Assembly: GCA_014529385.2 (NCBI GenBank) | Contig: CM043958.1 | Span: forward strand, 74,831,169-74,895,168 | Source of the DNA: Adiantum capillus-veneris | Taxonomy: Eukaryota > Streptophyta > Polypodiopsida > Polypodiales > Pteridaceae | Direction: 5' to 3' | Length of the DNA stretch: 64,000 bases | Position numbers and translations under genes: made by a program | Shown here: positions 1 to 9,869 of the stretch, piece after piece | Layout of the letters: every line of letters starts with the position of its first letter | Numbering within the stretch: position 1 is the first letter of the stretch | Notes under the pieces: model-generated | Databases searched by the model: none | What the model saw: only the letters and a program-made list of their open reading frames with translations | What the model was told of the DNA's origin: nothing

Positions 1-29
1 ACTGGTTGGTTGTGATCGTGTGCATCCGG

Positions 30-1451
30 CTATCCTGCTCCCGTGTAAGTCCATACACCACCAGACGTACCACACACGTACTGCAAGTATGTATGCAATA
101 CCTGCATATCTCCCTCGTGCACTATGCCATCATCAGTCAACAAATGACTGACAACCCCAACTGCAAATGCTCCCACTGCAGCTGCGATATCCGGTCTCAA
201 GATCAGCATCTCATACATGAGACCACCGAATGCCGATGCAATGCTAGCGGGCCTTGCTAGCTCTACGGAGCATGCATCAACATATATATCCCTGGCAATA
301 GGCATCTCTGACTGACAAGGCGTGTCAGCCACATGCATCTTCTCACTGTCCACAAAAGACACATCAACCTGTCGTGCAACCTCAGAGCAAACCAACTGCT
401 CTAGGTGTCTGCTGGAAGACATATCTTGCACAACTATATCCCCATGCTCACTGTCAAGCATAGAAAGGAATGATTGCATAATCGCTGACGTCTCAGCCTC
501 CTCTGCAATCATCCACTGCAAACATGACCACTCAATCTGCTGTGACTCACGAGAGCTCTCATGATCTAACTCCGTATGCATAGACTCTTTCACAACGTCC
601 TCCTGTCGTGACTCACTAGAGCAAGACCGCTCTACCTGTCTATCTAGCATAGAAGTATCTCGCACAACTGACTCTCTGCTTTGCTCAGTCACTAGAAAAG
701 CATGCATGTCTGACTCTGTCACCTCTCTATGTGACTGCTCAAGTCGTGCCCCAACTGTGTGCACAACGAGCTCACTACTCTGCACTCCATGCAAAGCATC
801 CTGCAACCCACAAGCAAAAGAGACTCGCCTGCTCTCTCGCTCTCTACCTGGTTGCGTGATCACAGAGACAACACCGTCTCTCGCGTGGTCCACATGCAAT
901 GGGTAACCTGTACCACTCCTGGCACCTCTCGCAATCACTAGCGAACCCAAATGCATCACAAAATCTCGCTCTCGTAGCGAAATCTGACATCCACAATCTC
1001 TAAGCTGACCAATCGAGATCAAACTCACTGTCAAATTTGGTAGATAGCGCACATGTCGTAACATTAAGTAAGATGCACCACTCGGTAATGACAATCTCAC
1101 ATCTCCTGCACCTACTATCGCATGCACCGATCCATCGGTCAAACGTACACTGCCAAGCATACAAAACCATGCACGATGCGGCGTGACATGAAACATAGCA
1201 TCTGCGTCTAGCAACCACTGCGAAGGGAGTGCACTATCCACATGTATAGCATCTCGTGCATAGCTCGAGGTAAAAGTGACATCCCCGTCACTAGTATACT
1301 CCGACACTACATGTGCCTCAACTATCAAAGCAACTGAGTCCATGGCATCACTACATACATCTCTGAGACTGCTATGTCTCCTACGATGTCGCATACGACG
1401 AAAACAACGCCATCTAACGTGTCCAGAATGACCACAATACCAACATGTCAC
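30..1451 (-). pseudogene. Chimeric Copia frame: zinc knuckle, dead protease, Ser/Glu-rich linker, RNase-H junction
   Basis: An uninterrupted 473-codon frame. It begins with a retroviral-type zinc knuckle (C-W-Y-C-G-H-S-G-H, then a Cys five residues on). A Copia protease-like segment follows, opening WLLDADAMFHVTPH; the catalytic D-S/T-G-A is here D-A-D-A, so the protease should be dead. After the segment ending YLPNLTVSLISIGQL comes about 200 residues rich in Ser, Glu, Arg and Val with SRES/SESR-like repeats that match no pol domain I know. The last ~90 residues (GGLMYEMLILRPDIAAAVG) match the segment that links reverse transcriptase to RNase H in Copia. Integrase and reverse transcriptase proper are absent. 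The first codon of this frame is GTG, following the TAG that closes the gag frame, so translation would need readthrough. Confidence 0.7.
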
Positions 1452-1454
1452 CTA

Positions 1455-1804
1455 TCGGCGTGCTCGTGAATGTACATGTCTCACACGAGTCCGTGATGAC
1501 TCAGATCTATCATACATATCATGTAATCTGTGCCAAAGTGCTCTCGAAGTAGTCTCATACATAACAAGAGCATATACAGATTCCGCAAGGTGCAAAGGGA
1601 GCATAGATAGTGCCATCTCCCTAGCTCCTGCCACTGATCGTCAGACATGTTTGAAAGTCTACCTGCATCACCACTCAATGGTCGATGCAACCCTCGCTGT
1701 GTCAATGCCTCAAGCATACACTCTCTCCATGCCGCAAAGTCTGACCCATCAAACATGCGCATCTGTGAGAGGTCACAATCTGATCGATCACATGTCTCTG
1801 CCAT
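1455..1804 (-). pseudogene. gag: Copia Gag N-terminal region (broken)
   Basis: Gag forms the virus-like particle that packages element RNA. The likely start is the ATG at 1804-1802, opening MAETCDRSDC; longer upstream readings in this frame give an unrelated hydrophobic stretch. The segment FDGSDFAAWRECM resembles the start of Copia Gag (form: F-x-G-x-x-F/Y-x-x-W). Similarity then moves to another frame (about 1634-1455), where LHLAESVYALVM and ALWHRLHDMY fit the UBN2-type Gag core, so there is a frameshift near 1600. That second frame ends at a TAG (1454-1452) directly before the zinc-knuckle frame, which is in the same phase. Both lesions make it non-functional as it stands. Confidence 0.7.
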
Positions 1805-3330
1805 GAGCACAATGTAGCAAACTAGAAAGAAAAACCACCTCACCAACAACACCTGAAAACTGTCTACCAATATGGCCAGAAACACAATGTAAAACCTGTG
1901 AGACACACTCCAAAATAGAGCTCCCACAATGTCAATACAAGTCAGCCCTAAACTGGCTCGAATCGCATCAACAAAAGTCTGCAAATATGGCTCAAAACCT
2001 GATGCAAAGTTGCACCAATAACCGTGCAAAACCTTGCACAAAATCACAAGTCAATATGACTCAATCGCGCATAAATATCTGACAAAATTTTGGCAGAGTC
2101 TCCTTTGTAACTGGAGCAAAATCTCAACAGTAAACCTCAAAGAGACAATAATATATGCCACAATGGCCAATCCGGGAATAAACTCGACCGGAATCACCTC
2201 ACAAATTCATACATATGAGCATACCCGCTCTTGCCGGAGTACCACTCAACGGAACCTCAAATGACATACATGTGAGTGATGATTGCTGCCAAAATACCTT
2301 TCAATCGATGAGCAAATGTCTGCCAGATAACTATAGCAACATTTCGCAAAACCTTGCAAGATCTGTCGCTATGTGCAATACGAAATACGGCACACAAAGG
2401 CATACACAAGTGACTCCAAACTCCAACCAAATGATGACTGAAAATCACCTGTCAAAGTGGGAGTAAACTCAACCACTAAACTGTCAAAGAGCAACCTACG
2501 GATACGTAGAAGCTATGGCGAGAACCTGGATAAAATCCAACAGAGTTTCTTCTATAAATTGAGCCAAATCTCAAATAATCTCAGCCATAAACAAATACAC
2601 AAATCCATATATGGCATACATAAACCGCCAAGACCATGGCAGCATAGCTCACTCTCGCATGAGTGGCTCTTTGGAAAAATGCATATCCAAAAATCTGTGT
2701 ACACCTATGAATTTGCTGGTTGCTGCAGAAAATACTCCGTTCCGTGTGTGTGAGATATACCAAAAACAGTGTTTTTGGGACCCGAAAGTGCACAAATAAA
2801 CTTGCTGTTGTACCTGCTGTAATTCAAAGAATAATTTCAGCAAATAGACATCACCATCGCGTCCGGAGCGTGCCAAAACCCTGACCTATACTCCTAGATC
2901 ATGTAGATCTGACTCTGTATGACGGAGCTACGCAAAAACTGCGTTTTAGAGCCCGAAAATGGCAAAAACGAGCTGCACACAGTCTTGAACCTGCTCCTGC
3001 TCCACTCTGCGTGATGCAATGTCCTCTCAATGCAAGCTCCAACGCAAGAGATCTGCCACAACAGCATCCAAGCACTCGAATGTCAAGCTCTCCTCCGCCG
3101 AGCACTTCTCTAACGAGCTCCACTGAGCTCAAAAGCTCCTCTCACCAAGGAAGCCGCAACCGCCTCCTCGACCAAGCTTGACCACACCAAGCTCCTATTG
3201 CTCCAAAGACAATGCTCCTCAAGCTAAAATCTCTCTCCGTGAAACTCCACGATCGAACTCCACCGTCGAGAGCGAGCGAGCTATTGTTTCGAAGCTGTCA
3301 AAGCCGTCGTGCTCTCCCGCTGTCACCATA
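1805..3330 (-). other. Untranslated leader of the Copia relic
   Basis: About 1.5 kb between the PBS and the first Gag methionine. No convincing coding frame is present on either strand; short frames here lack family motifs. Long leaders occur in some plant Copia groups, but the length could also reflect later insertions or decay. Confidence 0.5.
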
Positions 3331-3342
3331 GCTCTGATACCA
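3331..3342 (-). other. Primer-binding site (initiator-Met tRNA)
   Basis: The plus strand reads GCTCTGATACCA, the exact reverse complement of TGGTATCAGAGC, the standard plant Copia PBS. It sits 2 nt inside the LTR end and sets the element's orientation as minus. Confidence 0.9.
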
Positions 3343-3344
3343 AT

Positions 3345-3369
3345 TGAAGGGGATCGGGGAGCACCACAG

Positions 3370-3415
<46 letters not shown>

Positions 3416-3543
3416 GATGTGGGTGCGGAGACTCAAAGAGTGAGCAGCCCCCTATACACTTATGCTATGTATAAGGTATACAAGATCAGTGGGCGCCCAG
3501 ACTCTGGGTGGCCGGGCAAAGCACAGACGCCTATACCCCAACA
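3345..3543 (-). repeat. 5' LTR of the minus-strand Copia relic
   Basis: On the plus strand the segment starts TGAAGGGGATCGGGG next to the PBS and ends CCCCAACA. Read on the minus strand it therefore begins TGTTGGGG and ends ...CTTCA, the usual TG...CA LTR ends. The length would be about 199 bp. It holds a (GA)n tract at about 3373-3412 and TA-rich TATA-like sequence near 3455-3480. The inner end is fixed by the PBS. The outer end is inferred from the TG dinucleotide because the partner LTR is outside the window. Confidence 0.6.
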
Positions 3544-3881
3544 AAGACTTCTAGCATTAGTTTGGACGGTCCTCCTTCATTTCTACAAGCCTCATAACCT
3601 CCTCTTCCCTCTGATCTTCCTCCCTTTCCTACTCAATACTTTCATGGTTGCTGCAGTTTGAACTGCCACAATCCAAGATGGCCACCTTAAGGTACCTGAT
3701 GACGTAGAATGACTCGCTTGTTTTGGAGGCTATGAGAAGCTTCATGCTTTTTGGCGACATCCTCTCCAGTCCTTTTGTCAAATTATCCTCCTCTGCCTCG
3801 TCATCCCCCTCCTCCACAAGAAGATTTAGAAATCTTCTCATGTAGGAAAACAGAGTCCTTTTTAGTGTTTTTCATAAATGC
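3544..3881. other. No gene recognised
   Basis: The DNA between the Copia LTR and the foldback element. A 70-codon open stretch on the minus strand (3629-3841) contains an acidic run but no family motif. I see no repeat or RNA gene. Confidence 0.5.
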
Positions 3882-4186
3882 ATAACATCATGAGCTTCTG
3901 CTCGAGAGGCATCGCATACCTAGTTAGGTACGATTGGGGGCAAGGGACCCCCGGCCCCCGCGACTATTGGTCCATGAAGTGGAGAGATGGAACAAGGTGG
4001 AGGCGCAGCTAGCGGAGGAGGTGAAGTGGGCAGAATCGGAGCACAATAAGTTTTGGACAAATTCTTACAATAATTCTCACATTGTTACTTACCTCAACAT
4101 CATGAGCTTCGGGCCGGCGGTCCCCTGCCCCCAATCATACCTAGCTAGGTATGCGGTGCCTCCCTCATAGAAGCTCATGATGTTGA
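3882..4186. repeat. Foldback element: 94-bp hairpin with a second inverted half-copy
   Basis: The right part (4093-4186) is bounded by perfect 18-bp inverted ends, CTCAACATCATGAGCTTC and its complement, around a GC-rich core with CTAGCTAG. A left part (3882-3957) is an inverted copy of most of the same unit, including GCATACCTAGTTAGGTA and a run of GGGGGCAAGGGACCCCC. The two arms (about 75 bp) can pair across ~150 bp. No transposase is present, so it would be a non-autonomous MITE-like or foldback unit. Confidence 0.65.
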
Positions 4187-4245
4187 GGGGGTGCTATCAT
4201 TTAATGAGCAAAGTATGAGCGGCTAAAAGCGAGAAAGGGTAAGAA
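3958..4245 (+). repeat. Segmental copy A (inverted partner at 7720-7890)
   Basis: From GCGACTATTGGTCCATGAAG to about AAGCGAGAAAGG this matches, in inverted orientation, the DNA at 7720-7890. Copy A carries the 94-bp foldback unit (4093-4186) where copy B has none, so B shows the empty site. Its left edge coincides with the end of the foldback arm. The shared sequence, read on the minus strand, contains GAGGTAAGT, an ideal plant splice donor, followed about 120 nt later by a TCGCAG acceptor-like site. Confidence 0.7.
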
Positions 4246-5423
4246 GTCAAGTACACTCTCAAAATTTCATAGTCATTGAAAACATTTTATAGCTACAAAA
4301 AACCAAAATGAATGAGTCAATTGCAACCCTAGAGATATCCATTTTAATGGACTATGCATGATCCAACCGTTTTGAACCCCATGAAAATGTTTCTGCACTC
4401 TCTTGCATTTTTTCTACATTGTATTTATAAGCTTCTCCTCTCAGTCTCAAAGGCTACTACCATTTTGGGAAATTCACTTTCAGGATTCCTGAAATGGCAG
4501 CCTTTTAGAGTACAATATAGCCTAAAGCATTTTGAAGTTTACCTATTATATATTTTTGTCATGTAACAACTTTATTGTCAAAATGGGTCTGTTCATTTTA
4601 TTGTCTTTGTCAGTTCATTGTGACATTATTGCCAATAAGGAGAGAATTGATGATGGGCTTCATAAGGTAATTAGTGCAAACGAATTTGAGAGAGGTAGGA
4701 GAGGGTACATGAAAACAAATTGAGAGAAGTAGGAGATGATTAAAGAGAGATATAGCTCTCTCTCTCTCTCTCTCTTCCCCCCCCCCCCCCCCCCCCAACA
4801 AAACCAAAATTTATTTCTTTTTTCTTGTTTGAAATTAAAACTCCCTTGCAAAAAGGTGGAAGGATTTGGTGAACAAGTATTTGGTGTATCTTTTTATATA
4901 ACAAATGTTCAAAACACGCACTAGAATACTTGGCTGGATCTGGTTCTCCACTTGTTCTTTGATGTTTTTGTTCTCAAGAGTCCTTGGTCCTTGTCTATGT
5001 TTCTTGTGATTTGACTCAAGAATAGTGGAGTAGATCTTGATCACTTGTCGAGCACTCGTCAAGTTGTTTCTACAAGTTGAAGGATTAGGTTGGGTTCAAT
5101 CATCCGAGAATCAGGAATAGGAGCATTGCAAGGATGTGGCAAAACATGAGTTGCTTAGGAAGCAGGAAACTCACCTCTCCTACGGGCGGCCTCAAACACT
5201 GGGATGCAGCCAGCTTCCATGTGCCTCGCAGCAGGCAATGCGGGGATATGTTGTTTATCCTAGGACCACAAGTCATACCAGCCATTTGATCTTCTTGTTG
5301 CTTGCTTCTCCAAAATGCCAAAAATTGCAGTGTGAATTTGAGAGAGGAAGAGCCTGCTCAATGCACAGCTGCCCGTGAGCGGTCTGAATCCACCCTTCAA
5401 AAAGTCTGTTTCTTCTTTAAATA
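4246..5423. other. No gene recognised; (CT)n and 20-C tracts
   Basis: Contains a (CT)n tract (about 4755-4775) followed at once by a run of 20 C (4777-4796). Short open frames here are compositional; none carries a domain motif. The stretch 5136-5378 has more even base composition but no recognisable product. Confidence 0.5.
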
Positions 5424-5935
5424 AAATTTTGGCAAAATTACCAAAATACCCCTCTAATTTGAGGAAATTCCCAAAATACCCCTCAAATTTCAAAAATTCC
5501 CAAAATACCCTTGTATCTATTTTGGTTGGAATGTTCAAGATTTTCTAATCTTCATTCGTTTTTGACAATTGAGATCCGTTTTTGAGTGCTCAGCATGTAA
5601 TTTGTCACCGGTTACCATCGCAAAAAAGGCAATTATGTCTAAAAATAATGAAGCAATTCATCTCCAAAGCTTACGTAACCAATTCAAATTGTAGTTTTAG
5701 CATCTTGTACGATAGACAATCACTCTTCTTGTGAAGACCTACAGAAAAATTTATTTTTCGAGAAATTTAGTCTCACAACCAGGGGTATTTTGGGAATTTT
5801 GGAAAATTTGAAGGGCATTTTGGGAATTTATGACAAAATATCGGGGGCATTTTGGGAATTTTTGAAATTTGAGGGGTATATTGGGAATTTCCTCAAATTA
5901 GAGGGGTATTTTGGTAATTTCCCCTAAAATTTTTA
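5424..5935. repeat. Inverted repeat built on CCAAAATACCCC units
   Basis: The left arm (about 5424-5515) has three tandem units of the type CCAAAATACCCCTC separated by AATT-rich spacers. The right arm (about 5770-5935) holds the complementary units, such as GAGGGGTATTTTGG, with at least five repeats. The inner ~85 bp of the arms are nearly perfect complements, enclosing about 320 bp. A transcript could form a long hairpin. Confidence 0.7.
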
Positions 5936-5944
5936 GGTTTTGAG

Positions 5945-5948
<4 letters not shown>

Positions 5949-5980
<32 letters not shown>

Positions 5981-6053
5981 GCCTTCCTCTATCGCGAATC
6001 TGTTATATGCTGCTCAGAAGACAGTAGCCCTTGGTTTACCAGCACCGTTTGAG

Positions 6054-6085
<32 letters not shown>
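5949..6085. repeat. Microsatellites: (CT)15 and poly-C of about 30
   Basis: (CT)n at 5949-5978 and an uninterrupted run of 30 C at 6056-6085. An open frame spans them (5940-6383), but its Leu/Ser and Pro runs are microsatellite translation. Such runs are error-prone, so their exact lengths should be treated as approximate. Confidence 0.85.
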
Positions 6086-6087
<2 letters not shown>

Positions 6088-6508
6088 TCGTGCGAATTAG
6101 CATTCCCCATGGTGCCCTTGCTGCCTGCCGAGCCCGATGGCGACTCGCCCCATCCACGAACTACTTTGCTGTGGGCAACGGAATGCTTATTTGCACCTTA
6201 GAAAACACCCCCCCTGACATGTGGTATTGCAAATCAATGAGATGCCTAATGATCTGCACATTTTCTCCCCGATTTGTCATCACCACCTTGCTAGATCTCA
6301 ACCTCCACATCACTCACTCAAGTTCCCAGCCTAGTCCGCCCCAACGTCGTCTCCTCTGGCGAACTTCTTCCATCTCCTGCTAGACCTTCTCAACAGCTGA
6401 AGCCGCCTTCTCATTCTCCTCTAGTTGCAGCTACCTTGAAGCCGCCTCCATCAAGGTCTCTAGTTTCTGGTAGTTATGGCTTGCAATCATGAGCTCCTCG
6501 ATGTGAAG

Positions 6509-6680
6509 ATTGTTTGCCTTTTACCCGGGCTCTTTAGACTTGCGTTTCGAAACGCTATCTACAAAGGGCTAGTGAAAATGAGAAACATTTCTTGTGCTTT
6601 GCACATTGTCTGCCTTTTACCCGGGCCCTTCCAATTTGCATTTGGAAACGCTATCTGTAAGGGCCCGGTGAGAACGTGAA
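6509..6680. repeat. Two tandem ~78-bp copies with self-complementary ends
   Basis: The unit ATTGTTTGCCTTTTACCCGG... at 6509 recurs at 6604 as ATTGTCTGCCTTTTACCCGG.... Within each unit CCCGGGCYCTT near the start pairs with AAGGGCYNGG near the end around an AACGCTATCT loop. The second unit keeps the better stem. Confidence 0.65.
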
Positions 6681-6786
6681 CACTAAACTTTACTCTTCAA
6701 TTGGTGTTTTCGTTGGACTTCCTAAGGAATTTTCTTTAATATGTATAATACAAGGTTGTCCTTAGAGCCTGTTCACATGGGCCGTG

Positions 6787-6806
6787 GTTGCGAACATGTT
6801 CGCAAC
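6787..6806. repeat. Perfect 20-bp palindrome
   Basis: GTTGCGAACA is followed immediately by its reverse complement. It lies just after GAGCCTGTTCACATGGGCC, which loosely resembles a hAT-type terminus, but no partner terminus or transposase was found. Confidence 0.6.
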
Positions 6807-7719
6807 TAGTAGCCAAGCAACAACATTGACCATAACAATTTACAATTGGAATTGAGAGATGCTAAGAGAGAATATAGAGTGAGCTATGGAAAAACTTGAC
6901 CACTAATGAGATGAATAGATCGCATTTTGTGAGATTTGAAGATGCCAACAAGTATTTGTCTATTGTGCTTGAATAGAAAATTGACAAAGATTGCTCCGAG
7001 ATGCGTTTTTGTCTAATCCTCACCACTGAAGCACGACAATTCCCAAAGAATTTTAGCATTGTTGCCCTCGTTTACTAGTTTATCCCTATCTTGGTTTGGC
7101 TTAAAATGTGTCTTGAGAACAAATCAAACAACACATCTTTTGCTTGTAGTAGAAGAATTCATACTTTGCATCTCAAGAAGAATATAACTTTATTGACAAT
7201 TTTCTACATAAGGAGGTGAGAAATTTCAAGCTTCTTTAGCTCCGCAACTCAAGATTCTCTCTTTACGAATGAAATTATTCCTTCGTAATTGAGAAAGGGT
7301 ATGTACAATCTTGGACATGGATACATTTGTAGGTTTATTGTATTTGTATTTTACAACCTTTGCTTTGCAGCAAATAGATCCTTTTAAGCATGCAGTTCAC
7401 AAAAGGAACTTTTTGTATTACTCTGTGTGTGGTCACGTCCCTTTTCCTCTTTTGATAGGTTCTCCTCATTAATGGTGATACAATTATGTTGTGGGATGAT
7501 ATTGTCAGTAATTGTGCTAGCAAAGATATCTTCAACACACCCTAAATACTTATGCCTTCCATAAGCTCATTACTTGACTTGAAAACACTTGCAAATCTTG
7601 TTACTAAGAACCAAGTATAGGGGAAAAATATTTCCAAGGAAGATTTAAGGATATGAACTACACAAGTTTTCAAGAAACATAGAGAGTCATGATCTACAAC
7701 AAGTTCTCCGCTCGCTTTT
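6807..7719. other. No gene recognised
   Basis: AT-rich DNA with many stops in all frames. I see no repeat family, RNA gene or regulatory site that I can support. Confidence 0.5.
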
Positions 7720-7890
7720 TCTCCCTTGCTCGATTTTCACTGCTCATTAAATGATATCCCGCATGTTGAGGTAAGTCACAATGTGAGAATTATTGTGAGA
7801 ATTTGTCCAAAACTTATTGTGCTCCGATTCTTCCCACTTCACCTTCTTCCCATTGTTCCATCTCTCCACTTCATGGACCAATAGTCGCAG
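7720..7890 (-). repeat. Segmental copy B (inverted partner of 3958-4245)
   Basis: Matches copy A on the opposite strand, without the foldback insertion. In plus orientation it reads GAG/GTAAGT at about 7770 and ends GTCGCAG at 7890, so the shared segment could be an old intron with its flanks. The sequence beyond 7890 (ATCTGCTTTGTATGG) has no counterpart in copy A. Confidence 0.65.
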
Positions 7891-8062
7891 ATCTGCTTTG
7901 TATGGATGTTTTCCTGGGCGCAATACATGCAGCCCTCCATTCCATCCACAACCAACACAGCGAGATCGTTTGTGATCAAATCAAGGCGACGAGTCATTCT
8001 TTGCATAACCAATCAAAACCCCACATTTTTTGAAGGCATTCCAAACTGATCATGCAACGTAA

Positions 8063-8269
8063 GTTTCGAGGGTTGGGGGGCAGCTTGAGGTGGAAGAAGA
8101 AGTGTCTGCAGCCTCTGGAGCGGACATTGAATATGCCATGCAGTTGGCAACGAGTGTTCCTAACTTCACAGCAACTCGGCAGCCTTTATACCTCACCGGT
8201 GATTCTTGCTCTACCATGCTCTTCAAGAAGTGGTCATCGTTTCACCCAAGGGCAGCTAAAGCATTGTGA
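8063..8269 (+). pseudogene. Possible coding fragment of unknown function
   Basis: A stretch of about 65 open codons ending in TGA at 8267-8269. Its residues look protein-like rather than repetitive: an acidic run (QLEVEEEVSAASG), then AMQLATSVPNF and TGDSCSTMLFKKW. It follows a GTAAGT donor-like site and the possible intron in copy B. No start codon is evident. I do not recognise the family. It may be the last exon of a captured or decayed host gene, or chance. Confidence 0.25.
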
Positions 8270-8479
8270 GCTCGTCTACGCTTCATCTGGTATTTTTTGT
8301 AGCTTAAGCTCACTATCCGTCCGCGCGCGCGCAGATGAACAGGGAGCTCAAGCTATGAAAAATACTTTGTAATAAAAGTGAGTGTATACTTTATAATAAA
8401 GTGAGTGTAGATTCACATGAGCGAGGAAAAATATCTCTCGGCGAGCTAGTTGGAAATTGGCGAAAGTCAATTGAGAAGG

Positions 8480-8553
8480 GAGGAAAAACCAATTCCCACT
8501 TGAATTCTGCAAGGAAATAGTATAAATATTCAAGTGGGAATTGGTCTTCCTCC
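8480..8553. repeat. Hairpin with 26-bp stem
   Basis: GAGGAAAAACCAATTCCCACTTGAAT (8480-8505, split GAGGAAAAACCAATT / CCCACTTGAAT) is nearly the reverse complement of 8528-8553, with a 22-nt loop. It could be a miniature foldback element. Confidence 0.6.
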
Positions 8554-9208
8554 ATGTGCGAACGGTCTGCGTGCTCATTGCCCTAGTCTATTCTTATAGC
8601 AATTGAAGCTACTGAAAGCCTATTAGAGGCGACACATAAGAAATCCAGTAGGGGAGGAACCATTTTTCTAAAGGGAGAATCTCAAAAGGTCCCCATTGTG
8701 CATGTCTCTAGGGGGGGTCAAGGTTGAGCCGACATGCATTGGTCACTGTAAGAGAGCCAAGGACGCGACCCAAGGGGGATGGAGGCTGAGTTTGGAGGTC
8801 TGTGTGTGCGTGTGTGTGTGATGTGGTTGTGCTTGATGACAGGGGCATCACTAAATGAATAATATATGCAACAAAGAAGAATATTATTGGGAGAAATGTT
8901 GTCTCACACTACCTGGGAGAAATGCGATAGGCTGTTTAAGAATGGGTAGGAATCCTCATTGCTTGTTAGAGACTATCAGACAACACGTTGGGTAAGAGAT
9001 GAGTGCGGGAGGTGGGATTAATTGGGAGGAGACAATGGAATCTCAAAAGATTCCTACTAGTAAAATTGAAATCATTTGAGTAATTATTTGCTTCATTTTG
9101 TGAATTGGCATCCTACACAAATTAATGCAAAGGTTATCTCCTCAAAAGCTAGTAGCCCTTCCTTCGTCAACCACAATTTGTGACACACACATCCATTTTT
9201 CTAGGGTT

Positions 9209-9270
<62 letters not shown>

Positions 9271-9607
9271 TACTTACACAAGATAAACAAGATCGGGAAG
9301 AAATTGTTATGTAGGATGATAAGGAAAATAGCATTGAACTCAATAGAAAGGTAGGTTTTTAGCCCTTTTTCCTACCATGACAAGATCAAATGGTTTCACA
9401 TATACAAGAACAAAGGTTAGTTTGTTTAATAGAATATGCTCTTCCTACCTGCCTTCATGTTTAAGTTGTTGTCCACACTACAGTAGGAATGTGTGAAGTG
9501 AAAAGATCAATCAAGAAAGGTTGTGTGCTTGTTCCTACTATAACCCTTTGAAATTGGTTCTTTGTCTCACCTATTTTGAAAATGATCAAATGCAATTGGA
9601 AAGAATT
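8554..9607. other. No gene recognised; (GT)n and (GA)27
   Basis: A short GT-rich patch near 8803-8820 and a long (GA)n tract at 9213-9266. Nothing else is supported. Confidence 0.5.
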
Positions 9608-9858
9608 TATAAAACTCATTAAACAGCTCCTATGAAAAATAACATAAGAAACATAGCTTGATGGTAGTGGGGGTGAAATGGGAATGGGTGGTAAGACCCT
9701 GGGACCTATGTGGAATTGGGATATTGAACCCAAAACTACGCGCAAATGAAGTCGTGTATGAAAATTTAATAGTACCCTTATCAAATCAAAGGCAGGCTTG
9801 GGTGGTGATGGCTTGGAATATGATTGCCAAAGTAGAACCCTTCTTTCAAGGAGGCTAA
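9608..9858 (+). pseudogene. Faint LINE-type trace (C-terminal to reverse transcriptase)
   Basis: The frame reads VGVKWEWVVRPWDLCGIGIL followed by NPKLRANEV and a Trp-rich tail (QAWVVMAWNMI). This resembles the pattern V-x-W-x-x-V-x-x-P-x-x-x-G-G-L-G-I-x-x-x-K found after the RT domain in plant L1-like elements. The usual GGLG is here LCGIG. No RT catalytic box, endonuclease or poly-A tail was seen nearby, so this is a weak call. Confidence 0.3.
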
Positions 9859-9869
9859 AGTTCATGAGA

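Larger units (their letters stand above)
1..3543 (-). mobile_element. Ty1/Copia retrotransposon relic, cut by left window edge
   Basis: Reading on the minus strand from right to left there is a short LTR (3345-3543), a primer-binding site (3331-3342), a leader of about 1.5 kb, a Gag-like region (1455-1804) and a long frame with zinc knuckle, protease-like and RNase-H-junction segments (30-1451). The 3' LTR and the downstream target duplication lie beyond the window. The order LTR, PBS, gag, zinc knuckle, protease is that of Copia elements. Integrase and most of reverse transcriptase are missing, so the copy is non-autonomous. Confidence 0.85.

Noticed and set aside
5940-6383. 147-codon open frame with Leu/Ser and Pro runs
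   Set aside because: It is the translation of (CT)n and poly-C microsatellites followed by unremarkable sequence; no domain.
6765-6810. GAGCCTGTTCACATGGGCC as a hAT-type transposon end
   Set aside because: No matching inverted end, 8-bp duplication or transposase nearby.
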